DNA from: Vibrio tetraodonis
Lineage (GTDB): Bacteria; Pseudomonadota; Gammaproteobacteria; Enterobacterales; Vibrionaceae
NCBI RefSeq assembly: GCF_003350295.1
Contig: NZ_QLYY01000017.1
Span: 62,001-126,000, forward strand
Direction: 5' to 3'
DNA: 64,000 bases
Shown here in pieces: positions 45,869 to 55,770 of this stretch. A program made the translations under genes and the position numbers. Numbering within the stretch: position 1 is the first letter of the stretch; each line of letters begins with the position of its first letter. The notes under the pieces were generated by a model. The model had not been told where the DNA came from. It made no database searches and was given only the letters and a program-made list of their open reading frames with translations.

Positions 45869-46771
45869 TCAAGTCCAACAGGACACTTTTTTTAGAGAGT
45901 TTTCGAACTCTATTGGCGACAGATCTTGGTTTGCAGAATGCAGTCTATCTAGATTGTAATATCTCACGTAGTTCGTCACATCTTGCTTCATATGCTCCCT
46001 GGTCGGCTGAGGCACTTTAAACAGCCAATCATGCTTCAGACTTCCAAAGAAGCGCTCTACAACCGTATTATCCCAACAAGCTCCAACATCCCCCATACTC
46101 GAACGCATTCCGTAGCTCTGTAATAGCTTCTGGTAACGCTTACTTGTGTATTGGGAACCTCGGTCACTGTGGAACACTAAGCCTCTCGGAGGTTGCCTCA
46201 AGTTATAAGCTTTCATTAGAGCTTTGTTGACTAAGTCTGTGGTCATTCGTTTACTTAAATGCCATCCCACGATACGACGTGAGTACAAGTCCATTACAAT
46301 AGCTAGGTACATCCAGCCTTCATCTGTCTTCAGATACGTAACGTCGCCGGCCCACACTTGATTTGGAGCGACAGGGTTGAAGTTTTGGTTGAGTAAGTTG
46401 TCGGCAACCGTATCGCTGTGTTTGCGTTTTGTCGTCACTTTGTAAGCCTGTCTTTGTACGGCTTTTAACCCCAATGACCTCATGATTGAACGAACTTTGT
46501 ATCTCCCCACTACGAACCCTTCCTTGCGTAATTTCTTTACCATCTCACGATTGCCTAAGCTTCCTCGACTTTCTTTGAATAACGTCTTAATTCGACGATA
46601 TAAACTCAAAGTAGTGACTGAAATAACCTTTGCTGGTCTCTTCAGCCAAGCGTAATAAGCAGAGCGACTCACTAGCATGACTTCGCATATCACTGAAACC
46701 GGATAATGCTTAGCTTCGGCTTTGATGAATTCAAACCTTACTTCATTTCTTTCGCAAAGAAGGCTGACGCC
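45869..46771 (-). CDS. IS3-family transposase OrfB (rve integrase core)
   Basis: DDE integrase-type transposase. The retroviral-type core has VWAGDVTYL (first Asp), SDRGSQYTS (second Asp) and a Glu in NTVVERFFGSLKH; an N-terminal HTH_21-like region precedes it. The protein can be made as an OrfAB fusion by a -1 shift at the A6G slippery site, which opens this frame at 46771. An internal ATG at 46693 gives the shorter OrfB of 274 residues. It appears intact. Confidence 0.9.
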   Translation of the reverse strand, partial: GVSLLCERNEVRFEFIKAEAKHYPVSVICEVMLVSRSAYYAWLKRPAKVISVTTLSLYRRIKTLFKESRGSLGNREMVKKLRKEGFVVGRYKVRSIMRSLGLKAVQRQAYKVTTKRKHSDTVADNLLNQNFNPVAPNQVWAGDVTYLKTDEGWMYLAIVMDLYSRRIVGWHLSKRMTTDLVNKALMKAYNLRQPPRGLVFHSDRGSQYTSKRYQKLLQSYGMRSSMGDVGACWDNTVVERFFGSLKHDWLFKVPQPTREHMKQDVTNYVRYYNLDRLHSANQDLSPIEFENSLKKVSCWT

Positions 46772-47028
46772 TTTTTTAAAATATCTTTCTCCATACGGAG
46801 CTGCTTTACTTCCTTACGCAGTTGTTTCAACTCTTCATATTCCTCGTCTGATAGCTCCTCAGAGTCAAGCTGAGCTTCTAATTTAGCCTTCCACTTGTGA
46901 AGGAGTGTGGTAGAGACACCTACCGCCTCAGCAGCTTCTGTGACTGTGTATCCTTGCTCTCGAACCAAAGCGACAGCTTCTTCTTTAAACTCTTTAGGAT
47001 AACGTTTATAAGTACGTTTCTCGGTCAT
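46738..47028 (-). CDS. IS3-family transposase OrfA (helix-turn-helix)
   Basis: 96-residue DNA-binding protein with the HTH_Tnp_1 pattern (KRYPKEFKEEAVALV ... VTEAAEAVGVSTTLLHKWK) and a C-terminal leucine zipper (EELKQLRKEVKQLRMEKDIL). MTEKRTYKRY at 47028 is the usual start; an upstream ATG at 47040 is in frame. Its end overlaps OrfB in the -1 frame. Confidence 0.88.
   Translation of the reverse strand: MTEKRTYKRYPKEFKEEAVALVREQGYTVTEAAEAVGVSTTLLHKWKAKLEAQLDSEELSDEEYEELKQLRKEVKQLRMEKDILKKASAFFAKEMK
46771..46777 (-). promoter_or_regulatory. -1 frameshift site AAAAAAG of the IS
   Basis: On the minus strand this reads AAAAAAG, within TTTAAAAAAGGCG near the end of OrfA. A -1 slip here joins OrfA to OrfB without a stop, as in other IS3 elements. 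Confidence 0.7.
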
Positions 47029-47094
47029 ATAACACCTCATTGATTAACATTGATTGTCTCTCAATTAAGTGTCCTGTTTCATTAGACCAGTACA

Positions 47095-47625
47095 TACATT
47101 GCCACTCCAGGAAAGACGATTTTCCTTACCACACATGAGTCAAGGGTTGTAAGGCTGACACATGACGTTCTTCGTTTAGGCAATAGGTTCGTTTTTGCCA
47201 AAATTGGAGATGATTACTTAATTGAAAATGTAAACGTATTAGAAAAAGAATTCGGTTTTGACAAGATTATTCACAGCAAAGCCGTGCAATATTGTGCAAC
47301 TATTGAAGAAAAATCTATTGTTAATGATTTAACCAAGTTTAAATCTCAACTGAACAATGATACGTCATTTGCCAGAAAGCTTGTGAAAGTATGTAAGGGA
47401 TCTGCTGTTATTGAAAAAGAGATTGCCAACGATACAATTATTAAATTTGCAATGAGCAAGGTGTATTACCAAGAAAAACTGAAATTAACGGAAGACGAAA
47501 GCCAGTTTGATTTAGGTAGTATCAATCGTTGTCGACATTTTCTCACTCTACTTGATGATGAGTTTGTTAAGTCGGAATTGACTCAACAAGAATACATATC
47601 TAAAGCAAAGGATAGAGCTTCTTAG
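47095..47625 (+). pseudogene. C-terminal fragment of a DUF4868 (KwaB-like) protein
   Basis: The frame is open from the IS end (TYIATPGKTIFLTTHESR) to the stop at 47625, about 175 codons, and has lost its start. The patterns NRFVFAKIGDDYLIENVNVLEKEFGFDKII and SFARKLVKV resemble the C-terminus of DUF4868 proteins, the family of KwaB of the Kiwa phage-defence system. The match is from memory and moderate. A short product could start at GTG 47284. Its 5' part is missing, replaced by the IS and pentapeptide remnant. Confidence 0.5.
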
Positions 47626-47844
47626 GTTAATACGCCAATTTGTGAGATCATTTGAAACTGAATAGATATGTAAGTTGCTAAAGATTCAATACCATTAAAA
47701 CCCAGTGTTATATCGATCGTATTAGATCTAGTTGAGCTACTAGAACAAAACTAATACTGTTAAGATGAGCTAACAAGTTGTGTGGATACAGCTTGCAGCT
47801 CAAATGATAACTTAACCAGATAGATAGCTGTTTATGATTCTTAC

Positions 47845-47856
47845 ATTGACAACTAT
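47845..47856 (+). repeat. candidate right attachment site at the 3' end of nth
   Basis: ATTGACAACTAT matches the left site at 13668-13679 in 11 of 12 positions and overlaps the nth stop codon (47853-47855). On the other strand TTGTCAATGT (47843-47852) also pairs with TTATCAATGT at 13676-13685 as a 9-of-10 inverted repeat. Integration at a gene's 3' end would keep nth intact, as is common for integrative elements. Confidence 0.35.
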
Positions 47857-48503
47857 TTACCTTTTTTGCGCTTATCTGGAAAATCTTTAAACTCACATAA
47901 GTCTTCTATAATGCAGCTCCCACAGCGGGGTTTTCTTGCCACGCATGTGTATCTGCCATGAAGAATTAACCAGTGGTGTACGTCGAGTTTGAATTCTTTA
48001 GGTACAACTTTAAGTAGCTTTTCTTCTACTTGGTCAACGTTTTTTCCCATGGCAAACTTGGTTCGGTTTGATACGCGAAAAATATGAGTATCGACAGCGA
48101 TGGTTGGCCAACCAAAGGCTGTGTTCAATACAACATTAGCGGTCTTGCGTCCGACACCGGGCAGAGCTTCAAGAGCAGCGCGGTCTTCGGGGACTTGTCC
48201 ATTATGCTTATCGAGCAGGATACGACATGTTTTGATTACGTTTTCAGCTTTTGAATTAAACAAACCTATGGTTTTGATGTATTCCTTTACGCCGTCAACG
48301 CCCAAGTCAAAAAGACTTTGCGGAGTATTGGCGACGGGATACAGTTTATCGGTTGCCTTATTGACACTCACATCCGTCGCTTGGGCTGAGAGAAGTACCG
48401 CTATGAGAAGCTCAAATGGTGTACTCCAATTTAATTCAGTCTGCGGATTAGGGTTGTTTTCCCGTAAGCGCTCCAGTATTTGTACTCGTTTTTCTTTGTT
48501 CAT
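47853..48503 (-). CDS. nth: endonuclease III
   Basis: DNA glycosylase/AP lyase of 216 residues that removes oxidised pyrimidines. It has the HhH-GPD motif LPGVGRKTANVVLN with the catalytic Lys, the VDTHIFRV Asp, and the four-cysteine iron-sulfur loop (C-x6-C-x2-C-x5-C, CVARKPRCGSCIIEDLC). It is the last gene of the rnf operon, as in other gammaproteobacteria. Confidence 0.96.
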   Translation of the reverse strand: MNKEKRVQILERLRENNPNPQTELNWSTPFELLIAVLLSAQATDVSVNKATDKLYPVANTPQSLFDLGVDGVKEYIKTIGLFNSKAENVIKTCRILLDKHNGQVPEDRAALEALPGVGRKTANVVLNTAFGWPTIAVDTHIFRVSNRTKFAMGKNVDQVEEKLLKVVPKEFKLDVHHWLILHGRYTCVARKPRCGSCIIEDLCEFKDFPDKRKKGK

Positions 48504-48536
48504 TTTTGTGCTGTTTTCCAGTGTCTCAACCAGATC

Positions 48537-49229
48537 TTACTGGTTGGTAACGCGAGCTCGTTCGATTGTTGGTTTTTGTATTTTTGGCTGACGAGCTTTT
48601 TGTTGTGCATCGATGACGTTTTTTAACGCGATAAGTAATCCTACTCCAATAAAGGCGCCGGGTGGCAATAGTGCGAGCAAGAAACTGCTCTCAAAATGGA
48701 ATATTTCAATTTTTAGTGCAGTCGCCCAGCTGCCAAGCAGCAAGTCTGCGCCATCGAATAATGTTCCGTTGCCGATTATCTCGCGCATGGCGCCTAATAC
48801 AACCAGCACGCTAGTCATGCCTAGCCCCATCCAAAAGCCATCTTGGGCCGCAGGAAGGACATCATTTTTCGATGCAAAAGCTTCAGCTCGGCCAATGATA
48901 ATGCAGTTGGTCACAATCAAAGGAATGAAAATGCCAAGAGAGAGGTAGAGTCCATAAGCGTAGGCATTCATCAGTAACTGCACGCAAGTTACTAGCGCGG
49001 CAATAATCATAACAAAGATAGGAATACGGACTTCGTTTGGCACGTGAGAGCGTACCAAAGAGACGATCACATTTGAGCCGACTAACACTAGCAAGGTGGC
49101 AATGCCAAGGCCAAGTGCATTAGTCACGGTCGAGGATACAGCAAGTAGAGGACATAGGCCAAGCAACTGAACCAATGCTGGGTTGTTATCCCACATACCA
49201 TTTTTGATTAATGTTTTATGATCGCTCAT
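48537..49229 (-). CDS. rnfE: electron transport complex subunit RnfE
   Basis: 230-residue membrane protein of the Na+-translocating ferredoxin:NAD oxidoreductase (Rnf/Rsx) with about six transmembrane segments, homologous to NqrD and paired with RnfA. The start [13 protein letters not shown] at 49229 is chosen over the longer frame from 49271, which overlaps rnfG. Family landmark [20 protein letters not shown] is near the N-terminus. Confidence 0.93.
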   Translation of the reverse strand: MSDHKTLIKNGMWDNNPALVQLLGLCPLLAVSSTVTNALGLGIATLLVLVGSNVIVSLVRSHVPNEVRIPIFVMIIAALVTCVQLLMNAYAYGLYLSLGIFIPLIVTNCIIIGRAEAFASKNDVLPAAQDGFWMGLGMTSVLVVLGAMREIIGNGTLFDGADLLLGSWATALKIEIFHFESSFLLALLPPGAFIGVGLLIALKNVIDAQQKARQPKIQKPTIERARVTNQ

Positions 49230-49230
49230 T

Positions 49231-49857
49231 CTAGTCTCCACAATTTCGTGGCTGGTTTTGAATCTCATCACTATGGGCGTTGAAAAACTGAACGGCTTTT
49301 TTCACCGCTTTGACTACAGCTCTCGGCGTTATTGTTGCGCCTGTGAATTGATCAAATTGCCCGCCATCTTTGCGCACTTTCCATTGGCCTTCATTGTCTT
49401 CGGTAACACTTTTACCGCTAAAGCTTAGGATCCAGTCTGTAATGCGTAAATCTATCTTGTCTCCAAGGCCCGGGGTTTCCTGATGGTTTAACACCCGAGT
49501 ACCCAAAATAGTACCGTTTTGGTCAATACCAACGATAACTTTGATCGCGCCGCTGTAGCCGTCGGGAGCAATAGCTTCAATGGCAACCGCGGTTGTTTGA
49601 CCATCCTTAGTTGCTATATAGACAGGCATATCCGTATCTGTTCCAAGATCTGGATGATTAACTAAGGTACAGGACTGATACAGGCTGTTATCGTGCATGC
49701 CCTCAGGGATGACTTGGTTGAGCACAGACAGAAGCTGAGCCTGTTCTTGCTTGCTTATCTGATCTTTAGTCAGATAGTGGGTGAGGGCGACAACCCCAGT
49801 TGAGGCACAAGCAAAAAGAGCGAGTACGACTCCATTTTTACGAATAGCGTTTAACAT
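49231..49857 (-). CDS. rnfG: electron transport complex subunit RnfG
   Basis: 208-residue periplasmic-facing flavoprotein with one N-terminal membrane helix. The covalent FMN site is the threonine of the S/T-GAT motif ([10 protein letters not shown]). ATG 49857 is chosen, since the longer frame lies inside rnfD. It comes between rnfD and rnfE in the operon. Confidence 0.93.
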   Translation of the reverse strand: MLNAIRKNGVVLALFACASTGVVALTHYLTKDQISKQEQAQLLSVLNQVIPEGMHDNSLYQSCTLVNHPDLGTDTDMPVYIATKDGQTTAVAIEAIAPDGYSGAIKVIVGIDQNGTILGTRVLNHQETPGLGDKIDLRITDWILSFSGKSVTEDNEGQWKVRKDGGQFDQFTGATITPRAVVKAVKKAVQFFNAHSDEIQNQPRNCGD

Positions 49858-49865
49858 CTTGCTCC

Positions 49866-50912
49866 TCAGTGTCCGTAGGTTCGTGGCTTGGTGTAGTAGT
49901 CGATAAGCGGGACACACATATTGCCAAGCAATACCGCGAATGCTACGCCGTCAGGAAAACCACCCCAAGTTCGTATGATAAAGATCATGGCACCGATAAA
50001 AGCGCCGAAAATAAGACGACCTTTGACCGTGGTTGAAGCAGAGACAGGGTCAGTGGCGATAAAAAATGCGCCTAACATGGTTGCGCCGGATAATATATGA
50101 ATGAGAGGAGACGCGGTTTCTCCCGGTGTGAATAGGCTAAATAAGATACTAATAATAAATAAGCTGACGATAAAGCTGATTGGTATGTGCCAATTAATGA
50201 TTCTCATCTTTATCAGCAATAAGCCGCCTGCTAGATAGGCGAGATTAACCCACTCCCAGCCCAAACCAGCTAAGCCACTAAACTGTGGCTGAGATAGAGC
50301 TTCTGCAGCAGTATTGCCTGAATGCAATGCGGTTTTAAACGCATCTAGCGGGGTAGCCATGGTTAGGCCATCTATACCTGTACGTACTTGTTGAAGCGAG
50401 AGTCCATCCAGATTGAAACCGGTAAAAATAAGCGATACAGCATCACTAAACGGGATGGTTGAGGGTTGCAACTCGGTTGGTGCAATCCAACTGGTCATTT
50501 GTACTGGAAAGGAGATCAGCAAAACTACATAGGCAACCATTGCTGGGTTGAATAAGTTCTGTCCAATCCCCCCATAAAGGTGTTTAGCTACCACGATCGC
50601 GAAGACAAGACCTATGGCAACAATCCACCAAGGTGAGAGTGGTGGAATTGCAATAGCAAGTAACCAGGCTGTCACAATTGCGCTGTTATCACGTAGCGCT
50701 AACATAGGTGGACGCTTGCGCATCTTCATCACACCAGCTTCAAGTGCCAAGCTTAACAAGATAGCAAAAACGAGTTGTATTAGGGTGCCCCAACCAAAGA
50801 AGTAGGTTTGAGCAAACAAGCCGGGCAAGGCGCACAGGGCGACCCATTTCATAAGATCGGGTGTGCTCCTACGGCTATGAGCATGGGGTGAGCTGGCAAT
50901 AAAAAAGGCCAC
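49866..50912 (-). CDS. rnfD: electron transport complex subunit RnfD
   Basis: 348-residue integral membrane protein homologous to NqrB. The FMN-attachment motif SGATML is present at about residue 270. Hydrophobic segments occupy most of the chain. The start overlaps the rnfC stop by one base. Confidence 0.94.
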   Translation of the reverse strand: MAFFIASSPHAHSRRSTPDLMKWVALCALPGLFAQTYFFGWGTLIQLVFAILLSLALEAGVMKMRKRPPMLALRDNSAIVTAWLLAIAIPPLSPWWIVAIGLVFAIVVAKHLYGGIGQNLFNPAMVAYVVLLISFPVQMTSWIAPTELQPSTIPFSDAVSLIFTGFNLDGLSLQQVRTGIDGLTMATPLDAFKTALHSGNTAAEALSQPQFSGLAGLGWEWVNLAYLAGGLLLIKMRIINWHIPISFIVSLFIISILFSLFTPGETASPLIHILSGATMLGAFFIATDPVSASTTVKGRLIFGAFIGAMIFIIRTWGGFPDGVAFAVLLGNMCVPLIDYYTKPRTYGH

Positions 50913-53197
50913 TACTCGTCCTCCTCAAGTCTGTTGTTCTGTTGGTTTTGTGCCTTGCGTGCCTTGGCTCTGGCAATGGCGGCCGCTACTGCAGCTTTTT
51001 TCGGATCGCCTTCAGAAGGTGCAGGTTCTGATTCAGATGGTTCAGCGGCTTTTGCTTGCTCTGCTTTGCGCGCTTTGGCTCTGGCAATGGCGGCAGCGAC
51101 GGCGGCTTTTTTCGGATCGTCTTCAGAAGATGCAGACTCTGATTCAGATGGTTCAGCGGCTTTTTCTTGCTGCGCTTTGCGCGCTTTAGCTCTGGCAATG
51201 GCGGCCGCTACTGCAGCTTTTTTGGGATCGTCTTCAGAAGGTGCAGGTTCTGATTCAGATGGTTCAGCGGCTTTTTCTTGCTCTGCTTTGCGCGCTTTGG
51301 CTCTGGCAATGGCGGCAGCGACCGCAGCTTTTTTCGGATCGTCTTCAGAAGGTGCAGGTTCTGATTCAGATGGCTCAGCGGCTTTTTCTTGCTCTGCTTT
51401 GCGCGCTTTAGCTCTGGCAATGGCGGCCGCTACTGCCGCTTTTTTGGGATCACTCTCATCAGATTCGGAATTGACTTCTGTTTCTGCTGCCTTATTGGCT
51501 TTCTTTTCACGGGCCAAACGCTTACGCTTTTCACGAAGTTTACTCATTTCAGAGTTGTCAGGCTCAGCAAGTCCAGCTTCCTTTGCGGCTTCTTGTTTTG
51601 CTTTCGCTTTGGCAATCGCCGCTGCTACAGCTGGTTTTACTTTTGGTTCAGCAGATGATGAATCTGACTTTTGCGCTTTGACGCGAGCAATGGCGGCAGC
51701 GATCGCATCTTCACCATCAGGGGTTTTAACCTCTTTACGCCTGTTCTCTGCGGCTTTCTTAAAGCGGTTCTCTCGTTCAATCTTATCGCGTTCTAAACGG
51801 CTCTTTCTTTCTTCAAAGCGGACTTTCGCCCGTTCGGCGGCTTGGGCCTCTTCTTTACGAGTGCGGATTTCGGCTTTGGATTGTCGATAATATTGCACCA
51901 GCGGAATTTCACTCGGGCAAACAAAAGCACAAGCACCACATTCAATACAATCTTTAAGGTTGAGCTCTTCACACTTTTCATACTCTTCGGCTTTAGAATG
52001 CCAGTAAAGCTGTTGAGGTAATAAGGATGCTGGGCAAGCATCAGCACATTGACCACATCGAATGCATGACATTTCATGTTGGTTTGGAGAAATCTCTTTC
52101 ACCGTAGGAGCCAGAATGCAGTTCGCCGTTTTGGTTATCGGCACATTCGCATGGGGAAGAGTAAAGCCCATCATAGGTCCCCCCATGATAAGGCGAGGTA
52201 GTTTTTTGTCTGCTTTATACCCAAACTGATCCAGTAGAGCTTGGACAGGAGTACCAATAAGCGCCTTAACATTTTTTGGCTGCTTGAAAGTATTGCCCGT
52301 CAGGGTAACAATACGCTCAATCAAGGGTTCCCCGTCACAGACCGCTCGTTTAATGGCTTGAAGCGAACCAACATTTTGTACTAACAAGCCAATGTCGGCA
52401 GGAATACCATTAGCGGGTACTTCTTTATTGGTTAGCAGTTTGATCAGCTGTTTTTCACCACCCGAAGGGTATTTGGTGGGCACAACGCGTATAACGACGT
52501 CTTTATGCTGGGCAGCTTTTTCAAGAGCTCTAATCGCGGCTGGCTTGTTATCCTCAATTCCTATGATAGTGAGCTTAGGCTTGAGAATATGCTCAACGAT
52601 ATCTATGCCCTTGATGACTTCATCAGCGTGAGTTTGCATTAGCATGTCATCTGCTGTGATATAAGGTTCACATTCGGCGGCATTGACAATAAGTATCTCT
52701 GTTCTAGCAAGTCCAGACTGAATTTTTTTCGCGGTTGGGAAACCCGCTCCGCCCATGCCTGAAATACCCGCTTGGCGGATTACTTCAATCAATTCATCGG
52801 GCGTGCAATCGGTAAAATCGTTGGTTTTCTTTCGTTCGATCCAGCGGTCTTCACCATCGGGTTCAATCACGATGCACATTTCCGATAACCCTGAGGGATG
52901 AGCTATAGTACGTGGTTCGATTGCTGAGATAATACCTGATGTTGGTGCGTGGACTGGCAACATAAAGCTGGTGTCATATTTGGTGAGAGCTTGCCCTTTG
53001 AGGACTTTTTCCCCTTGACTGACGATCAGGTGGCCTGGCTTACCTATATGTTGCTTAATCGGTAAGATAATTTCCCTTGGAATACTTGCTGGCGCAATAG
53101 GCTCTTTCATCGATTGGGATTTGTTTTCTGGCGGGTGTATCCCACCCGGAAAGTCCCATAGTGCGCCCGATTTAATTTGTTCTATCAGTGACAACAT
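50912..53197 (-). CDS. rnfC: electron transport complex subunit RnfC with alanine-rich C-terminal repeats
   Basis: 761-residue cytoplasmic NADH-side subunit. It has a flavin/NADH-binding Nqo1-like region ([10 protein letters not shown] near 145-160) and two 4Fe-4S ferredoxin motifs ([12 protein letters not shown] and [12 protein letters not shown], about 380-430). The last 300 residues are a charged Ala/Lys/Glu-rich tail with at least five 37-residue repeats. Such tails are typical of vibrio and enterobacterial RnfC, but their number varies. Confidence 0.95.
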   Translation of the reverse strand: MLSLIEQIKSGALWDFPGGIHPPENKSQSMKEPIAPASIPREIILPIKQHIGKPGHLIVSQGEKVLKGQALTKYDTSFMLPVHAPTSGIISAIEPRTIAHPSGLSEMCIVIEPDGEDRWIERKKTNDFTDCTPDELIEVIRQAGISGMGGAGFPTAKKIQSGLARTEILIVNAAECEPYITADDMLMQTHADEVIKGIDIVEHILKPKLTIIGIEDNKPAAIRALEKAAQHKDVVIRVVPTKYPSGGEKQLIKLLTNKEVPANGIPADIGLLVQNVGSLQAIKRAVCDGEPLIERIVTLTGNTFKQPKNVKALIGTPVQALLDQFGYKADKKLPRLIMGGPMMGFTLPHANVPITKTANCILAPTVKEISPNQHEMSCIRCGQCADACPASLLPQQLYWHSKAEEYEKCEELNLKDCIECGACAFVCPSEIPLVQYYRQSKAEIRTRKEEAQAAERAKVRFEERKSRLERDKIERENRFKKAAENRRKEVKTPDGEDAIAAAIARVKAQKSDSSSAEPKVKPAVAAAIAKAKAKQEAAKEAGLAEPDNSEMSKLREKRKRLAREKKANKAAETEVNSESDESDPKKAAVAAAIARAKARKAEQEKAAEPSESEPAPSEDDPKKAAVAAAIARAKARKAEQEKAAEPSESEPAPSEDDPKKAAVAAAIARAKARKAQQEKAAEPSESESASSEDDPKKAAVAAAIARAKARKAEQAKAAEPSESEPAPSEGDPKKAAVAAAIARAKARKAQNQQNNRLEEDE
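50950..51450 (-). repeat. tandem 111-bp repeats in the RnfC tail
   Basis: About 4.5 to 5 copies of a 37-codon unit ([26 protein letters not shown] type) with a 111-base period starting near 50952, 51063, 51174, 51285 and 51396. Neighbouring copies differ by only a few bases, which suggests recent expansion. Confidence 0.85.
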
Positions 53198-53205
53198 ACC
53201 AGCCC

Positions 53206-53790
53206 TTAATTCACATTATTCTGCGTTCTAGCAGAATCAGTAATATCGACAACAGGAATGGCGTTGAGTTGCCACTTCCAATTCGCTGTAGTGGTTTCTA
53301 CAGGAATCATTTCAATACAATCTGTAGGGCAGGGCGCCACACAAAGATCACACCCAGTACACTCGTCTTTTATGACGGTATGCAGGGCTTTCGTTCCTCC
53401 AACGATGGCATCAACAGGGCAAGCTTGAATGCACTTAGTACAGCCAATACACATGTCTTCATGGATAAAGGCGACCGTCTTAACATTGTCTTCTAAATCA
53501 TGGGCAGAATCTGTGGCTTCGACTCCCATCAAATCCGCCAACTTTTCAATTGTAGCCTGTCCTCCCGGCGGACATTTGTTAATCGCATCGCCGCCTGCAA
53601 TGGCTTCAGCGTATGGACGACAACCCGGGTAGCCGCACTGACCACATTGAGTTTGAGGGAGTATCTCATCGATTTGATCAACAATAGGGTCAGCATCCAC
53701 CTTAAAGCGGATGGAAGCAAAGCCCAATATAGCACCAAAAACTGCGGCGAGTGCTGCAAGTACTAACACAGCAATCATAATAGCACTCAT
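53206..53790 (-). CDS. rnfB: electron transport complex subunit RnfB
   Basis: 194-residue iron-sulfur protein with one N-terminal membrane helix, the [4Fe-4S] CGQCGYPGC motif (about 47-56) and two ferredoxin motifs ([12 protein letters not shown] and [12 protein letters not shown]). It accepts electrons from ferredoxin. Start and stop abut rnfA and rnfC. Confidence 0.95.
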   Translation of the reverse strand: MSAIMIAVLVLAALAAVFGAILGFASIRFKVDADPIVDQIDEILPQTQCGQCGYPGCRPYAEAIAGGDAINKCPPGGQATIEKLADLMGVEATDSAHDLEDNVKTVAFIHEDMCIGCTKCIQACPVDAIVGGTKALHTVIKDECTGCDLCVAPCPTDCIEMIPVETTTANWKWQLNAIPVVDITDSARTQNNVN

Positions 53791-54371
53791 TATAGTTTCA
53801 CCAATCCAGTGAAGCCCATAAAAGCAAGGGACATAAGGCCTGCGGTGATCATGGCAATAGACGCACCTTTAAACGGCACTGGAACGTCAGCCGCCGTAAT
53901 ACGTTCACGCATAGAGGCAAACAGTATCAGGACCAATGAAAAGCCAACTGCAGCGCCAAATCCATAGATAATGGACTCGATGAAATTATGATTTTCGTTG
54001 ATGTTGAGAAGAGCAACACCCAGTACCGCACAGTTGGTGGTAATGAGCGGCAGGAAAATGCCAAGCAAGCGATAGAGTGTCGGACTGGTTTTGTGCACTA
54101 CCATTTCGGTAAATTGCACTACAACCGCGATGACTAAAATAAAGCTCATAGTACGAAGGTACTCAATACCTAAAGGCATAAGAATATAGCTTTCAACGAG
54201 ATACGAACACACCGAGGCCAAGGTTAAGACAAACGTTGTCGCTAACCCCATGCCTATTGCAGTTTCCAGTTTCTTTGAGACGCCCATAAAAGGACACAGC
54301 CCCAAAAACTTTACCAGTACAAAATTGTTAACCAGCACAGTGCCGACCAACAACAAAACATATTCGGTCAT
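53790..54371 (-). CDS. rnfA: electron transport complex subunit RnfA
   Basis: 193-residue membrane protein with six hydrophobic segments, homologous to NqrE and the first gene of the rnf operon. The [20 protein letters not shown] stretch pairs with the similar motif in RnfE. The 250 bases to its right (54372-54621) hold the operon promoter and the end of the transglycosylase gene. Confidence 0.94.
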   Translation of the reverse strand: MTEYVLLLVGTVLVNNFVLVKFLGLCPFMGVSKKLETAIGMGLATTFVLTLASVCSYLVESYILMPLGIEYLRTMSFILVIAVVVQFTEMVVHKTSPTLYRLLGIFLPLITTNCAVLGVALLNINENHNFIESIIYGFGAAVGFSLVLILFASMRERITAADVPVPFKGASIAMITAGLMSLAFMGFTGLVKL

Positions 54372-54603
54372 AATTATATTTTAAGAGATTCCGATCCCGA
54401 TATTATCCTGCTTTGCTGAGTTAATAACAACCAAGTAAAGCTAGGGTTTTGTATTGTTGAATAAAAATTATACGGGATCTTGGTGGTTTTGGTGGCAAAT
54501 TCAAGGTGAATAGCCTCTACTTGGTCCGAATCTCTTTTTTGAAAGAACGAAAGGATCTCAAAACTCTATATTTATAGCTGTAGAGAATATAAAAAGGTCA
54601 CTG

Positions 54604-54619
54604 TAATTAGGTTAGTTAA
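54604..54619 (+). repeat. 16-base exact match to 13714-13729
   Basis: TAATTAGGTTAGTTAA occurs here, just after the 3' end of the transglycosylase gene, and at 13714-13729, just before the first island recombinase gene. It is AT-rich and a chance match of this length in 64 kb is not unlikely. Confidence 0.3.
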
Positions 54620-54621
54620 GC

Positions 54622-55302
54622 CTAGAGTTTCACCAGTGGTGGAAGAGGGGTAAGGTCAATCAAAGGTAAAGTGCTTTGGTGGCCAAACAAATAAAAGCGC
54701 TTAGAGTTTTGCAATAATTTTTCCGTCGATATGAGCTTTTGCAGTGCATAAAATCGATGTACGTAGTGACGGGTTTCCTCGGGTAACCTAAGTTTGGAGA
54801 ATTCTCTACTCTTAGCCTTGCTAATCGCTCTTGCGACGCGTCCTTCTCCTGAATTATAGGCTGCCAGTGTAAGGGCTAAATCATTAAATTTAAGATAAAG
54901 AAACTGTAGGTAAGAAATCGCAGCGTTTGTACTCGCCTCGACATCAAATCTCTGATCGTTTGAATTGCTGACGTGAAGTCCAAAGCGCTCTGCCGTTTGA
55001 GGCATCAGTTGCCAAAGCCCCGCAGCATTAGCATGAGACACTGCCGATGGATCGTAGGAAGACTCAAGCATTGGAATGAGGATAAACTCTGTGGGGAGTG
55101 AGCTTTGCACTAATTTTTTAGCAATGCGATGTATCAGATCTTGATTGCTTTTGAGACGACCTTCTATTTGAGTTCTGTAGGGCAATAATACTTGCGACTG
55201 AGCCGCAATGTCTGATGTCAATGGCGAGGCCATGGTGTGAGTCGGAGTAAAGCAACTTATCACCAGCAATATAGCAAGCAAGGTATTGCTAACTCTGCTC
55301 AT
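54622..55302 (-). CDS. MltD-like lytic transglycosylase (SLT domain), flagellar-locus copy
   Basis: 226-residue exported enzyme with an N-terminal signal peptide (about 1-25) and an SLT domain carrying the catalytic Glu in PMLESSYDPSAVS, then AAGLWQLMPQTAERFGL and AYNSGEGRV motifs. It lacks the LysM repeats of MltD. It starts 8 bases downstream of flgN on the same strand, so it is part of the flagellar operon and may cut peptidoglycan for rod assembly, a job done by the FlgJ C-terminus in other systems. Confidence 0.85.
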   Translation of the reverse strand: MSRVSNTLLAILLVISCFTPTHTMASPLTSDIAAQSQVLLPYRTQIEGRLKSNQDLIHRIAKKLVQSSLPTEFILIPMLESSYDPSAVSHANAAGLWQLMPQTAERFGLHVSNSNDQRFDVEASTNAAISYLQFLYLKFNDLALTLAAYNSGEGRVARAISKAKSREFSKLRLPEETRHYVHRFYALQKLISTEKLLQNSKRFYLFGHQSTLPLIDLTPLPPLVKL

Positions 55303-55309
55303 GTATGAG

Positions 55310-55750
55310 CTACCCTATGGGTTGTTCGGTATAAGTATGCTGTTGGGGCCTTGTCAAAGACGCTATCAGCTCGTGAAAACTGGCACTGGTTTGACCATTT
55401 TCTTGGTTGAGTACTTGGCAATGTTTGATTAATGTTTCGAGCTGATGCCAAAGAGATTTGATTTTTTCTGCCGCAACAGGAGGAAGCGCAGAGAAAAATC
55501 GCTCTACTCCTTGTTTGTCCATTTTTAGCTGGAAAGTGGCCATGATTTGGCTGCGCTGATGGGCATTCTGGCGCAGCAGGATGAGTAAAGGCTGTTGCTG
55601 AGCAATATTAGATTCAAGCTGGTCTGCATCAAAGTGAAGGTATAAAGCCTTTTGCTGTTTGAGCAGTATTTCGAGTTTTTGGTACGACTTAATATCTTGG
55701 ACTAATGTATTGAAAAAGCTTTGGATTAAGTGCGAAGTTTTTGATGACAT
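55310..55750 (-). CDS. flgN: flagellar chaperone FlgN
   Basis: 146-residue helical protein that in known systems chaperones the hook-filament junction proteins FlgK and FlgL. It is assigned by position after flgM and by its helical, Gln-rich composition; sequence conservation is low in this family. Confidence 0.75.
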   Translation of the reverse strand: MSSKTSHLIQSFFNTLVQDIKSYQKLEILLKQQKALYLHFDADQLESNIAQQQPLLILLRQNAHQRSQIMATFQLKMDKQGVERFFSALPPVAAEKIKSLWHQLETLIKHCQVLNQENGQTSASFHELIASLTRPQQHTYTEQPIG

Positions 55751-55770
55751 TGCCCTTTCCTCAATCGTTG

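Larger units (their letters stand above)
45861..47094 (-). mobile_element. IS3-family insertion sequence, 1234 bp
   Basis: Ends are TGTACTGGTC...AACAGGACACTT at 45861 and its inverted partner finishing at 47094; the first ten bases match exactly. OrfA and OrfB read on the minus strand with a programmed -1 frameshift between them. The flanking bases give no 3-4 bp target duplication (GGT on the left, TAC on the right), and the flanks are parts of different genes, so the insertion was probably followed by a deletion or recombination. Confidence 0.88.

Noticed and set aside
45820-46020. 66-codon open frame across the left IS end
   Set aside because: It runs from the flank into the IS in an antisense frame to OrfB and conflicts with the pentapeptide reading of the flank.
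50934-51890. 318-codon plus-strand open frame opposite rnfC
   Set aside because: It mirrors the repeat tail of rnfC; the Ala-rich repeat keeps several frames open by composition.
13714-54619. 16-base exact match TAATTAGGTTAGTTAA at 13714 and 54604 as a possible island border pair
   Set aside because: The interval would include the core nth-rnf operon, and an AT-rich 16-mer match in 64 kb is not improbable.
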